From positions 124,001 through 188,000 of the forward strand of contig SVFT01000001.1 in the NCBI GenBank assembly GCA_015056735.1: a DNA stretch of 64,000 nucleotides. The letters are read 5' to 3'. Under the pieces are notes generated by a model. That model ran no database searches. It saw nothing but the letters and a program-made list of their open reading frames with translations, and was not told the DNA's origin. This document shows positions 1 to 8,954 of the stretch, piece after piece; the stretch's first letter is position 1, and each line of letters starts with the position of its first letter. Position numbers and translations under genes: made by a program. This DNA is from Lachnospiraceae bacterium (GTDB lineage: Bacteria; Bacillota; Clostridia; Lachnospirales; Lachnospiraceae).

Positions 1-1
1 T

Positions 2-1252
2 GATCGCTACTATGCCGACTCGGACAAGTTCTATTATGCGTTCTATTATCCGATCTTCGGGAAAGCGGACGGAGAGACAACGCAGCTTGGCATGTGTATG
101 CTTATCCTCGAATCATGGCGGATCGACGGCGCTCTTTATAATATTCTGAACAACAATGTGGCGGCTATGCAGCTTAGCGATCCGCACAAGTTTGATCTGT
201 CGTTCCGGTCATTCGGAAATGTGCCGGCCGGAGCGACGATGGAAGATCTGAAGGGGAATCCCGATTTTATCTACAGGGAAGGTACCTGGCAGAACGGTAT
301 ACGGATCTCTGTGGCGGTCTCCGTATCCGAGAATACATCGGGGAGCCGGCTGATCATGCGTCTGATCATTGTGGCTGCGATATTGGCAACCATTTTCCTG
401 ACGGTCATTGTCTTCTTTTCTTACTATCGTATGGCCAAGCCAATCCGGGCGATCGACCGATTTATCGACAATATGATCATGCATCCGGACAGGCGGCTGA
501 ACCTTGTAAGATCGGATGAGATCGGGACCGTTGCAGCAAGTCTGGATCATATGCTCGATGAAAACAAGCGTATGATTGAAGAGATCAAGGACAGTAAGAT
601 CAGGCTCTATGAGACGGAACTTGCACAGCAGAAGATGGAGATCCTGGCATACCGTAACCAGATCAATCCGCACTTTTTATATAATACGCTTTCCTGCATG
701 CGTGACATGGCGCTCATCAATGATCAGGATGATATTGCGGAGATGGCGATGGCGCTTTCGGATATTTTCCGATATGCGGTCAAGGCGAGCAATATCGTGA
801 CGGTGCGTGATGAGGTTTCCTATATTGAAAAATATGCAAAGATTATTGCATACCGTTTTATGGGCAAGATCAGGATCGTGCTGGATGTGGAAGAAGAAGT
901 GCTTGATAAGCCGATCATCCGTTTTTTCCTGCAGCCGCTTGTGGAGAACGCCGTTTTTCACGGATTGGAGAGCAAGATGGATCCGGGATGTGTGCGCGTA
1001 TATGCCAGGTTAAAAGGAGAGCGGATCGAATTTACGGTTGAAGATGACGGCGTCGGAATGGATGAAGCGGTTTTGTCACATCTTCGGGAGCAGCTTCGAA
1101 ATCCCAAGGAGGACAGCAGCGTCGGTCTTTCCAATATCGCGGCGCGCCTGAAACTGTTTTATGACGACGATTATACTTTTGAAGCGGAAAGCACCGTATC
1201 GGTCGGAACGGTCATGCGAATAACGGTACCGGACCACATGAAAGATCGATAG
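2..1252 (+). CDS. YesM-type sensor histidine kinase, 5'-truncated by the window edge
   Basis: The frame is open from base 2, so the start and part of the sensor domain lie outside the window; about 416 codons are visible. A single membrane helix (about bases 350-420) is followed by a HAMP linker. The His_kinase motif INPHFLYNTL lies at about 661-690, then the N-box LQPLVENAVFHG and the G-box DDGVGMD of the HATPase domain. This order is typical of membrane-bound YesM kinases that sense sugars or envelope state and phosphorylate a YesN partner. The partner gene starts 32 bp downstream. An internal ATG at 92 is not the start, because the reading frame and its protein-like sequence continue upstream. 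Confidence 0.93.
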   Translation, partial: DRYYADSDKFYYAFYYPIFGKADGETTQLGMCMLILESWRIDGALYNILNNNVAAMQLSDPHKFDLSFRSFGNVPAGATMEDLKGNPDFIYREGTWQNGIRISVAVSVSENTSGSRLIMRLIIVAAILATIFLTVIVFFSYYRMAKPIRAIDRFIDNMIMHPDRRLNLVRSDEIGTVAASLDHMLDENKRMIEEIKDSKIRLYETELAQQKMEILAYRNQINPHFLYNTLSCMRDMALINDQDDIAEMAMALSDIFRYAVKASNIVTVRDEVSYIEKYAKIIAYRFMGKIRIVLDVEEEVLDKPIIRFFLQPLVENAVFHGLESKMDPGCVRVYARLKGERIEFTVEDDGVGMDEAVLSHLREQLRNPKEDSSVGLSNIAARLKLFYDDDYTFEAESTVSVGTVMRITVPDHMKDR

Positions 1253-1284
1253 TCGGGGCAGCACATCGGAAATCTTGGGGGAGC

Positions 1285-2013
1285 ATGAAGATGTTAAACG
1301 TTTATATTGCGGATGATGAAGTATGGATCACGCTGGGGCTTAAAAAACTGCTGGAAAAAATCGATGCCGATGTCTTTGTGCAGGGTACAGCGAATAACGG
1401 TCTTACGGCAAAAGAAGAGATCGGTGAGTTTAAGCCGGATGTTGTCTTTACGGATATCCGGATGCCGGGGCTTTCCGGCCTGGAACTGTTACAGGCGATC
1501 CCGCAGGTATCGCCCGAATCCAAGGTGGTGATCATCACGGGCTTTGCTGAGTTTGATTATGCAAAGGAGGCGCTGAAGCATCATGCTTTTGACTATCTTT
1601 TAAAGCCGATCAAGGAAGAGGAGCTTTGCCGGGTGGTGCATGCCATTTTGACCGAGCGCGGTGAGATACCGGGAGAAGATGATGCGCCGCCTGTATATGA
1701 TAAAATGGTCGATAATGTGATCCGTGAGATCAGGGAAAACTACATGGAGGATATCACGCTGACCGGGCTGGCTGAGCGGTATAACATCAGTACAGGTCAT
1801 TTGAGTAAAATGATCAAGGAACGACTGCAGGTCAATTTTTCGGATTACATCGCTTCCCTCCGGATGCAGAGGGCCAAGGAACTCTTACGGGACGAGAGCA
1901 TTTCCATTCAGGAGATCGCGGAAACCGTCGGATATAAAGATTATTTTTATTTCACAAAAGTGTTCAAAAAGATAGAAGGCATATCGCCGAGCAAATATCG
2001 AAGATCCATCTGA
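1285..2013 (+). CDS. YesN/AraC-type response regulator
   Basis: A 242-residue protein. The receiver domain (about 4-120) has acidic residues D10/D11, the phospho-acceptor D57 in VVFTDIRMPG, and K109 in LLKPIKEE. A linker leads to an AraC-type double HTH (about 140-240) ending GISPSKYRRS. It is the cognate regulator of the kinase just upstream, with a GGGGGAG Shine-Dalgarno before the ATG. Systems of this type commonly activate neighbouring ABC operons, so the cyclase/ABC operon that starts 200 bp downstream is the obvious target; this is inferred from position only. Confidence 0.94.
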   Translation: MKMLNVYIADDEVWITLGLKKLLEKIDADVFVQGTANNGLTAKEEIGEFKPDVVFTDIRMPGLSGLELLQAIPQVSPESKVVIITGFAEFDYAKEALKHHAFDYLLKPIKEEELCRVVHAILTERGEIPGEDDAPPVYDKMVDNVIREIRENYMEDITLTGLAERYNISTGHLSKMIKERLQVNFSDYIASLRMQRAKELLRDESISIQEIAETVGYKDYFYFTKVFKKIEGISPSKYRRSI

Positions 2014-2023
2014 TCGGATACAT

Positions 2024-2063
2024 GCCGGGCTGCAGGACAAGCGGCCCGGCGTTTCTTTGTTTT
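2024..2063 (+). terminator. Rho-independent terminator after the two-component genes
   Basis: GCCGGGCTGC pairs with GCGGCCCGGC around a short loop, followed by a T-rich run (GTTTCTTTGTTTT). It separates the regulator gene from the cyclase/ABC operon. The next 150 bases (2064-2213) are AT-rich, hold no ORF and must contain that operon's promoter; TTTGTGCATTTTCACC followed by TTAATATG near 2143-2170 is a candidate. Confidence 0.8.
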
Positions 2064-2213
2064 ATGCCAATCCCCCAACACATTTCGCAGCCTTTTTCAC
2101 AAAAAGCAAAAATATTACCAAACAGCAAAAGAATATACATACAACTTTGTGCATTTTCACCTTAATATGTTCAAAGAAACAAGAAAGTCTTGTGCAAACA
2201 GGAGGGGTGAAAC

Positions 2214-2894
2214 GTGAAAACATATCTTTCATATATGCTTGACCCGAAAGACCCGGTATGGCCCGGCGAGCCAAATATCGAGATCAGGCAATGTACGGAG
2301 ATAAAAGGAGAGAGTCAATACAATTCTTTTCTGTCCAATATCCCGAACCATTGCGGGACACATTACGACGGGCCATGGCATTTTAATCCAAACGGTGTCA
2401 AGATCAGTGAACTGCCGATGGAGTATTTCTGGTTTGATAAGGTTGCGGTCGTAGATGCACCGAAAGATCCGGCGGAAGGGGTAGAACCGAAAGATCTGGA
2501 GCCGTTTAAAGAAGAGATCGCGAGGGCACAGCTTTTGCTCATTAAAACGGGATTTGCCTTTGTCCGCGAGAAAGATCCGAAGACGTATCAGACCAAAGGA
2601 CCATACATCTCACCGGATACGGCATCCTATCTGGTTGAGCAGTTTCCGAATCTCAACACGATCGGATTTGATTTTCTTTCGATCGGATCACCGGCCAATA
2701 CGTTGTCGGCAGAGACACACCGCACGCTGCTCGGATGTCATTCAAAGCATTTCATAACGGGGATCGAAGATATGGACCTTCGCCCCTTATACGAGAAGCA
2801 GGTAAAGGTAAAGCAGGTGATCGCAGCGCCGCTTCGGATCGTAGGACTTGACAGCTCGCAGGTGAGCGTGATCGCAGAATTGGAGAAGGCGTAA
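2214..2894 (+). CDS. Cyclase-family metal-dependent hydrolase
   Basis: A 226-residue protein of the cyclase / kynurenine-formamidase family (PF04199). The metal-binding signature HCGTHYDGP is at residues 46-54. The start is GTG at 2214, supported by AGGAGGGG ending 5 bases upstream. Family members hydrolyse amides or lactones (arylformamidase, isatin hydrolase); the substrate cannot be read from sequence. It is the first gene of an operon with a complete sugar-type ABC importer, so its substrate or product may be the imported ligand (inference). Confidence 0.88.
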   Translation: MKTYLSYMLDPKDPVWPGEPNIEIRQCTEIKGESQYNSFLSNIPNHCGTHYDGPWHFNPNGVKISELPMEYFWFDKVAVVDAPKDPAEGVEPKDLEPFKEEIARAQLLLIKTGFAFVREKDPKTYQTKGPYISPDTASYLVEQFPNLNTIGFDFLSIGSPANTLSAETHRTLLGCHSKHFITGIEDMDLRPLYEKQVKVKQVIAAPLRIVGLDSSQVSVIAELEKA

Positions 2895-2946
2895 AACCAT
2901 TCTTTGAGTGGGGGATTATATAAATCATTTTTCTAAGGAGGGGAAC

Positions 2947-4164
2947 ATGAAAAAGAAACTATTGGCAACACTACTTACGGCAGCGATGACGGTATCGCTT
3001 CTTGCGGGTTGCGGATCGAGTGCGGAACCGGCAGCGGCAGCAACACCCGCGGCGGAAGCGGCAGCACCTGCGGCTGATGCTCCGAAAGAAGAAGCGGCAC
3101 CCGCTGTATCTTCTGATGAAAAGATCAAGATCGGCTGCTCGATCTGGTCTTCGACGGATGCACTCGGATCACAGTGCAAGCAGATTCTCGATGCGGCAGC
3201 AGAAGCAGTCGGCGCAGAAGTTCAGTACGTTGATACGGGCTTTGTGGCAGACCAGGTAACCGCTTCTGTAGAGCAGCTCGCGGCAGCAGGATGCCAGGGC
3301 ATTATTATCTGCAACTCTGCAGACTCCGAGATGGCACTTGCAACACAGACCTGTAATGACAACCAGGTGTATCTGGCACAGTTCTTCAGAGTAGTATCCG
3401 AAGAGAACAGCCCTGAGATCTACAACATGGTCAAGGAATCTCCTTACTTTGTCGGTGCGGTTCACGAAGACGAAGTAGAGAACGGTAAGGAACTTATCAG
3501 GATCCTGACAGAAGAGCAGAACTGCAGAAACATCGGTCTGATCGGCTGGGTACAGGGTGATGCGACATGGCTTGGCAGATGGGAAGGCTACAAGCAGGGC
3601 ATCGAAGCCTGGAACAAAGCGCATCCCGATGATCAGGCTACACTTTCCGAGCCTCAGTATGCAGGAACATCATCCGATGGCGGCCGTCAGGCAGCAGAAG
3701 CACTTATGTCCGCAGATCCCAACACGGATGCTCTGATTGCGGCAGGCGGCAACGGCAACCCGCTTCAGGGTACGATCGCGGCGGTTGAAGGTGCAGGCAA
3801 AGTCGGCAAGGTTAAGATCGTATCGACAGACTTTATCCCGGATCTCGGGGAGAGACTGGCAGACGGTTCCATGGCAGCAGAATCCGGCGGTCATTACTGC
3901 GACCCGTTGTTCGCTTTCATGATGGTTTACAACGCGATCAAAGGTAACTATGCAGTAAAGACGGATTCTTTTGAAGAGATCATCTTCCCGTACATCTTTG
4001 TAGCTTCCAAGGAAGACTATGAAAACTATGCACAGTACTTCGTGGATGAACTTCCTTACAACCAGGAAGAGCTGAAGAAGATGTCCGAGCTTTCGATCGA
4101 GGATCTTGCAAAAGAAGCGGCGATCCACTCACTTGCGGATGTACAGAAACGTCATGCAAAATAA
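2947..4164 (+). CDS. Sugar ABC transporter substrate-binding lipoprotein
   Basis: A 405-residue protein starting at ATG 2947, where AAGGAGGGG sits 4-5 bases upstream. An in-frame start 39 bases earlier would put 13 residues before the signal peptide and is less likely. The lipoprotein signal ends in LLAGC with the lipidated Cys at 22, followed by an Ala/Pro/Glu-rich linker and a periplasmic-binding fold of the Peripla_BP_4 (ribose/galactose) type. It should sit on the outer face of the membrane and deliver ligand to the two permeases encoded downstream. The ligand is unknown. Confidence 0.93.
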   Translation: MKKKLLATLLTAAMTVSLLAGCGSSAEPAAAATPAAEAAAPAADAPKEEAAPAVSSDEKIKIGCSIWSSTDALGSQCKQILDAAAEAVGAEVQYVDTGFVADQVTASVEQLAAAGCQGIIICNSADSEMALATQTCNDNQVYLAQFFRVVSEENSPEIYNMVKESPYFVGAVHEDEVENGKELIRILTEEQNCRNIGLIGWVQGDATWLGRWEGYKQGIEAWNKAHPDDQATLSEPQYAGTSSDGGRQAAEALMSADPNTDALIAAGGNGNPLQGTIAAVEGAGKVGKVKIVSTDFIPDLGERLADGSMAAESGGHYCDPLFAFMMVYNAIKGNYAVKTDSFEEIIFPYIFVASKEDYENYAQYFVDELPYNQEELKKMSELSIEDLAKEAAIHSLADVQKRHAK

Positions 4165-4181
4165 TTGATTTTGAAAAAAGG

Positions 4182-4213
4182 ACCGGCTTTTGCCGTAAAA
4201 CGGCGAAGCCGGT
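4182..4213 (+). promoter_or_regulatory. Intercistronic stem-loop after the binding-protein gene
   Basis: ACCGGCTT, TT, GCCG, a TAAAA loop, CGGC, G, AAGCCGGT forms a strong hairpin in the 100-bp gap before the permease. There is no following T-run, so it is more likely an mRNA 3'-end stabiliser or partial attenuator that keeps the binding protein in excess over the membrane subunits, as is common in binding-protein operons. Confidence 0.7.
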
Positions 4214-4264
4214 ACCTCTTATGGTCTGCCGGATCGTATAGTTGTCCGGCAAGAAGGAGCACTT

Positions 4265-5233
4265 ATGAATTCATCCAGATCCAAAAGCTTAAACAACGGG
4301 ATTTTTGGACGGTATACCGGCGCAGCGATCCTTGCCGGCCTTATTGCAGCTACATATATCATTTTCAAGATCCTTCGTCCCGAAACCTTCGGCCAGCCCG
4401 CGCAGCTGCTTGGCTATTTTCAGCAGTGTCTGATCGATTCGGTCGGCGCCGTAGGCCTTTACTTTATCATCGTGATGGGACTTTTCGATTTTTCCCTTGG
4501 CGCAAACTGCATTCTGTGTGCGATCGTGGGAACCGTATGTATGAAAGATCTCGGAATGGGATATGCGGGGTTTCTGATCACTGCTCTGCTCTGCGGTTCA
4601 CTTGTGGGACTGATCAACGGTATTGCGTATATCAAGCTGCACATTCCGTCCATGATCGTTACAACGGGACTTGCGCTTATCTATGAATCGATAGGGCACT
4701 ATGTCAGCGGCGACGTGCAGGCGTTCCTGACCAAGGAGCAGACCTTTTTCGGACATGCGCCCGGCAACCTGATCATAGCCTGCTTCGCATTTCTGTTGTC
4801 ATATACACTGCTTGTTTATACAAAACTGGGTACCTATGCATATGCGATCGGTTCGAACGAGACCGTGGCAGGAAACATGGGTATCAATGTCAAAAAGTAT
4901 AAAATTCTTACTTTTGTCGTCACCGGGTTTTTCAACGGCCTGATGGGAATTCTGGCGGTTTCCTACGGATCCTCCATGGCATCCGTTACGGGTATGGCAT
5001 CGATGAGTCGAAACTTTGCGCCGACGATGGGATGCTTCTTCGGACTTGCATTCCGCCGCTACGGGATCCCGATTCCGGCGATCATCGTAGGAGAGTTTCT
5101 GATCCAGATCATCTATAACGGCTTCGTTACGCTCGGCGCACCGACAGCGGTGCAGACGGTGGTTACCGGCGTAGCACTTCTGCTTGTTGTCGCACTTACC
5201 ATGAAACCCGTGAAGGGTGAGATCGTAAAATAG
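4265..5233 (+). CDS. Ribose-type ABC transporter permease
   Basis: A 322-residue polytopic membrane protein of the BPD_transp_2 (RbsC/MglC) family with about 8-10 hydrophobic segments. It carries the family motif YAIGSNETVAGNMGI, the loop contacting the ATPase. AAGAAGGAG precedes the ATG. It is the first of two permease genes that flank the ATPase gene, so the transporter is probably a heterodimeric-permease importer. Confidence 0.92.
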   Translation: MNSSRSKSLNNGIFGRYTGAAILAGLIAATYIIFKILRPETFGQPAQLLGYFQQCLIDSVGAVGLYFIIVMGLFDFSLGANCILCAIVGTVCMKDLGMGYAGFLITALLCGSLVGLINGIAYIKLHIPSMIVTTGLALIYESIGHYVSGDVQAFLTKEQTFFGHAPGNLIIACFAFLLSYTLLVYTKLGTYAYAIGSNETVAGNMGINVKKYKILTFVVTGFFNGLMGILAVSYGSSMASVTGMASMSRNFAPTMGCFFGLAFRRYGIPIPAIIVGEFLIQIIYNGFVTLGAPTAVQTVVTGVALLLVVALTMKPVKGEIVK

Positions 5234-5242
5234 GAGGTTTTC

Positions 5243-6748
5243 ATGATGTCGGAAAAAAGGTTGCAGGCTCTGGACGTATGTAAGACCTTCGGAGTGATCA
5301 AAGCGGTTCAGAATGTCTCGATCGATTTTAACGCAGGAGAGATCCACGGACTGATTGGGGAAAACGGCTCCGGCAAATCCACGCTCGTACAGATGCTGAC
5401 GGGGATCGTGCCGATCGACCGGGGAAGATTCATTTTGGACGGAAAAGAGATACATGTCAGAGATCAGGTGGAAGCCAACAAAGAAGGCATATCCATCATC
5501 GTGCAGGAACTTGGAACGCTATCGGGACTGACCGTTGCGGAAAATATCTTCCTCGGACACGAAGACAGATTCGTAAAGTACGGGATCAAGAATACGAACG
5601 CAATGGTAAAAGAAGCGAATGAACTGCTTAAACAATACGGATTTGAACGGATCAACGCAGCTGAAATGATCGATCGATATAATTTCGAGGACAGAAAGCT
5701 CGTTGAGATCGTTAAATCAACTTATTTTTTCCCGAAGGTGGTCGTGATCGACGAGACCACGACCGCTCTTTCGCAGGAAGGACGAGAAGAACTGTACAAG
5801 CACATGAACCGCATCCGGGAAGAGGGGAATACCGTGATCTTCATCTCACATGACCTTCCTGAAGTGCTGGATAAATGTGACAGGGTATCCGTGCTCCGGG
5901 ACGGCGTCTATATCGACACGGTGAATGCGAAGGATGTAACGGAAGACGACCTCAAAAAGCTGATGGTCGGAAGAGAACTTGGGGAACATTACTACAGAGA
6001 AGACTATGGGGAAAAGATCTCTGATGAAGTTGTGTTGTCCGCACGGGGCGTTACGGTTCCGGGACTGATCGAAGATGTAAGCTTTGATCTTCATAAAGGC
6101 GAGATCCTTGGCTTTGGCGGGCTTTCGGAATGCGGCATGCACGAAGTGGGCAAAGCGGTTTTCGGCGCTTCCTATGACCGGGAAGGCTCTGTAACGCTTG
6201 CGGATGGAACGGAGGTTGATTCCATCATCACAGCGATCCGTCACAGCGTGGCTTACGCTTCAAAGGACAGAGACAACGAATCCATTGTGATCAATGAGAG
6301 CATTGGTGATAATATCTGTCTGCCTTCGCTGGATGAGCTCGGCGGCAGATCGCGCATCCTGAAGGACAGGAATCTACGGGCCTTTGCCGAGAAGCACGCC
6401 AAGGCGATGGCAGTCAAGATGGTGAATACGGATCAGTATGTATCCGAACTTTCCGGCGGCAACAAGCAAAAAGTCGTGCTTGCCAGGTGGATCGGGAAGG
6501 ACTCGGACATCATCGTACTGGACAGTCCTACAAGAGGGATTGATGTAAAGGTGAAGGCAGATATCTATGCGCTGATGGATCAAATGAGAAAAGAAGGGAA
6601 GTCCATCATCATGATCTCGGAAGAGATCATGGAGCTCATCGGCATGTGCGATCGCATTATCATCATGAAGGACGGTAAAAACAGCGGGGAAGAACTTTAT
6701 CGTGATCCTTCTCTTTCGGAAAATGATCTGATCGCCAGGATGGTATAA
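5243..6748 (+). CDS. Ribose-type ABC transporter ATP-binding protein, two domains
   Basis: A 501-residue RbsA/MglA-type tandem ATPase. Domain 1 has Walker A GENGSGKST (39-47), a Q-loop and Walker B VVVIDET. Its signature region reads YNFEDRKLVEI rather than an LS-Q-type helix. Domain 2 has a degenerate P-loop (GGLSECGMHEVGKAVFG), as in RbsA, but an intact LSGGNKQKV signature and IIVLDSPTRGID. Two adjacent ATGs (5243, 5246) follow TAGGAGG. It lies 9 bp after one permease gene and 10 bp before the other, in the same operon. Confidence 0.93.
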   Translation: MMSEKRLQALDVCKTFGVIKAVQNVSIDFNAGEIHGLIGENGSGKSTLVQMLTGIVPIDRGRFILDGKEIHVRDQVEANKEGISIIVQELGTLSGLTVAENIFLGHEDRFVKYGIKNTNAMVKEANELLKQYGFERINAAEMIDRYNFEDRKLVEIVKSTYFFPKVVVIDETTTALSQEGREELYKHMNRIREEGNTVIFISHDLPEVLDKCDRVSVLRDGVYIDTVNAKDVTEDDLKKLMVGRELGEHYYREDYGEKISDEVVLSARGVTVPGLIEDVSFDLHKGEILGFGGLSECGMHEVGKAVFGASYDREGSVTLADGTEVDSIITAIRHSVAYASKDRDNESIVINESIGDNICLPSLDELGGRSRILKDRNLRAFAEKHAKAMAVKMVNTDQYVSELSGGNKQKVVLARWIGKDSDIIVLDSPTRGIDVKVKADIYALMDQMRKEGKSIIMISEEIMELIGMCDRIIIMKDGKNSGEELYRDPSLSENDLIARMV

Positions 6749-6758
6749 GGGGGATGAA

Positions 6759-7751
6759 ATGATGGACAGCTACGCAATTAAAAAAGGAGAAGTTCTTGAA
6801 GACGGGAAAGCTATGAAGAATAGTGTCTTTACGGCTTCCAAGGTCAGGACGTTCTTACCGGTCATCGCTCTTGTCGCGGTAGCACTGGCGTTCAATATCC
6901 TTTCGGGGGGAAAGCTATTGGCGCCCGCTAACATAAAGCTTTTGCTGTCGCAGGTGTATGTGACCATGATCGCGGCAACAGGTGTATTCTTTATCATGAC
7001 GATGGGGGGACTTGATTTTTCACAGGGATCGATCCTGGGTGTATCCTCACTGGTGTTCTGCTTTCTGTCAAAGTACAGTATCCTGCTGGCGATCATTGGA
7101 GGGATCGTAGCAGGCGCATGCATTGGCGCATTTAACGGTTACTTCTATGTGAAGCGTAAAGTAAAGAGTTTTGTGGTAACGATCTGCACCATGTTCCTTT
7201 TCAGAGGTGTGATCGAGTTTGCAACGACAAATGCACCGATTCAGGCGAATATTGTTAAAACCGTATCATTAAATAACGATGGGCTGAAGATGACCGTTAC
7301 GCTGGTGGTCCTGATCACGGCTTACTTCTTTTTCCGATATACAAAATTCGGTAAGCATTTAAAGGCGATCGGTGCCGGAGAAAAGGCGGCGGCTTTTTCC
7401 GGTATTGCGACTGATAAAATGAAGTTCTGGGTATATGTTTTATCCGGAGCCATTACCGGGCTTGCAGCATTTATCAGCGCGATCAAGGTAGGATCCGTTA
7501 CCGCCAATTCGGGGAGCAGGCTGGAAACGCAGATCATGATCGCACTCGTTTTGGGGGGCATGCCGATTTCCGGCGGCGCAAAAGTGAAATTTGAAAATGT
7601 CGTCATCGGCTCGGTACTTTATATCGTTTTAAATGCCGGTCTTGTCACGGTGGGACTGGATCCGGCGATGCAGCAGCTGATCGAAGGGATCATCTTCCTG
7701 ATCGTTGTAGCGATCACAAGTGATCGTACTACAACGCAGATTGTTAAGTAG
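6759..7751 (+). CDS. Second ribose-type ABC transporter permease
   Basis: A 330-residue BPD_transp_2 membrane protein with a charged N-terminal tail of about 28 residues before the first membrane helix. The EAA-like contact loop HLKAIGAGEKAAAFSGI matches RbsC relatives. It is the last gene of the cyclase/ABC operon and is followed at once by a terminator hairpin. Confidence 0.91.
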   Translation: MMDSYAIKKGEVLEDGKAMKNSVFTASKVRTFLPVIALVAVALAFNILSGGKLLAPANIKLLLSQVYVTMIAATGVFFIMTMGGLDFSQGSILGVSSLVFCFLSKYSILLAIIGGIVAGACIGAFNGYFYVKRKVKSFVVTICTMFLFRGVIEFATTNAPIQANIVKTVSLNNDGLKMTVTLVVLITAYFFFRYTKFGKHLKAIGAGEKAAAFSGIATDKMKFWVYVLSGAITGLAAFISAIKVGSVTANSGSRLETQIMIALVLGGMPISGGAKVKFENVVIGSVLYIVLNAGLVTVGLDPAMQQLIEGIIFLIVVAITSDRTTTQIVK

Positions 7752-7771
7752 GCTGCAAGTAATCTTCTATA

Positions 7772-7806
7772 AGGGGGTACAGGCATTTTTGCCTGTATCC
7801 CTTTTC
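7772..7806 (+). terminator. Terminator of the cyclase/ABC operon
   Basis: GGGTACAGGCA, a TTTT loop, TGCCTGTATCCC, then a short TTTT. The T-run overlaps the -35 element of the next promoter (7802-7807). Confidence 0.75.
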
Positions 7807-7879
7807 AAAAGGTTGAAATAATGATATGATCTGAATGCGCGTTTCTTCGCGCATTGAAATTCTTGGACATTTCGTCCGA
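7802..7879 (+). promoter_or_regulatory. Promoter plus tandem-hairpin leader, copy A
   Basis: -35 TTTTCA (7802-7807), 17-bp spacer, extended -10 TGATATGAT (7822-7830). Stem-loop 1 (7835-7854) is ATGCGCG, TTTCTT loop, CGCGCAT and starts about at the predicted +1. Stem-loop 2 (7863-7879) is TTGGAC, ATTTC loop, GTCCGA. The arrangement recurs at 43450-43526 and 9564-9643. A 16-codon open frame from GTG 7922 to TAA 7970-7972 lies between the hairpins and the gene and is also open in copy B. Confidence 0.72.
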
Positions 7880-7987
7880 TTTTTCCATTTTCAAAATATC
7901 TAAGTTTTATTCGAAGAGGGGGTGATCCTGCCGGTTTCCTTTTATTGCAACTTGTTACTATCACATTTATAATGAAGGAGGAATGAT

Positions 7988-8908
7988 ATGGAAGATACCA
8001 AAACAAACCCCAAATACAAGGACAGACTCTTTTCCTTTATTTTCGGGAATGAGAAAAACAAAAAGTGGACGCTGGCATTATATAATGCCGTCAATCATTC
8101 GAATTACACGAATCCGGATGACATCGAGATCAACACGATCGAAGATTTCCTGTATATGGGGATGAAGAATGATGTGTCGTTCTTACTGCACACATCAGTC
8201 AGCCTGTATGAGCATCAGAGCACATACAATCCAAACATGCCGGCGCGGCAGTTGATCTATATCGGACAGCTTTTTGATAAGTATATCAAGAAGAATAAGT
8301 GCAATATCTATGGCACAAAGCGGATTGCGCTTCCGGTCCCGAAACTTGTCGTATTCTATAACGGCCTGCAGGATACAGCAGATGAAGAATACCTGTATTT
8401 GAGGGATCTTTTCCCGAAGGAAAGCAGAGATAGTGCGGATGTAACTGTCCGTGTCCGAATGATCAACATCAACTATGGACATAACAAGGAGTTACTTGAA
8501 GCATGCAAGCCGCTAAATGAATATGCGTGGTTAGTTGAGCAGATTAGGGTGGGCTGCAGATCTTTAAGCGGCAATGAAGAAAAAGGTGAAGCAATCAGTA
8601 AGGCATTGACAGATATGCCGGATACGTTCTCAATCAAAGAGTTTTTAATGGAGAACAGAGCGGAGGTCGAAATGAGTTGTTTAACTGAGTACAATGAAGC
8701 CGAAACCATGGATCAATTAAAGAAAGAAGCGCGCGAAGAGGGGCTGGAAGAAGGCCGTGAAGAAGGACGTAAAGAAGGACGTAAAGAAGGACTCAAGCTG
8801 TCAGTTCAAAATGTAGCAGCATGTCTAATGTCTAAGAATGCATTCCTCTCGGAGGAGGACGCATTGAAGGAAGCAACTAGGATGGTGATGGGGGATAATA
8901 AGAATTGA
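7988..8908 (+). CDS. Rpn-family recombination-promoting nuclease / putative transposase, copy A
   Basis: A 306-residue protein recognised as the Lachnospiraceae form of the Rpn/YhgA-like family (PD-(D/E)XK nuclease fold). N-terminal hallmarks are KYKDRLFSFIFGN and INTIEDFLYMGMKNDVSF; the core has LPVPKLVVFYNG, and the C-terminus is a charged helix with EEGREEGRKEGRKEG repeats. Rpn proteins are DNA endonucleases that raise recombination and have been linked to phage defence. AAGGAGGAATGAT precedes the ATG. It is clearly paralogous to the gene at 43634-44551, and homology extends through the leader. No inverted repeats or target-site duplications were seen. Confidence 0.88.
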   Translation: MEDTKTNPKYKDRLFSFIFGNEKNKKWTLALYNAVNHSNYTNPDDIEINTIEDFLYMGMKNDVSFLLHTSVSLYEHQSTYNPNMPARQLIYIGQLFDKYIKKNKCNIYGTKRIALPVPKLVVFYNGLQDTADEEYLYLRDLFPKESRDSADVTVRVRMININYGHNKELLEACKPLNEYAWLVEQIRVGCRSLSGNEEKGEAISKALTDMPDTFSIKEFLMENRAEVEMSCLTEYNEAETMDQLKKEAREEGLEEGREEGRKEGRKEGLKLSVQNVAACLMSKNAFLSEEDALKEATRMVMGDNKN

Positions 8909-8915
8909 GATAAGT

Positions 8916-8946
8916 GACAGGCGCCGAGAGGCGCCTGTCTTCATTT
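8916..8946. terminator. Convergent terminator
   Basis: GACAGGCGCC, GAGA loop, GGCGCCTGTC, then TTCATTTT. It lies between the Rpn gene (plus) and the GNAT gene (minus). Confidence 0.8.
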
Positions 8947-8954
8947 TGAAAGAA

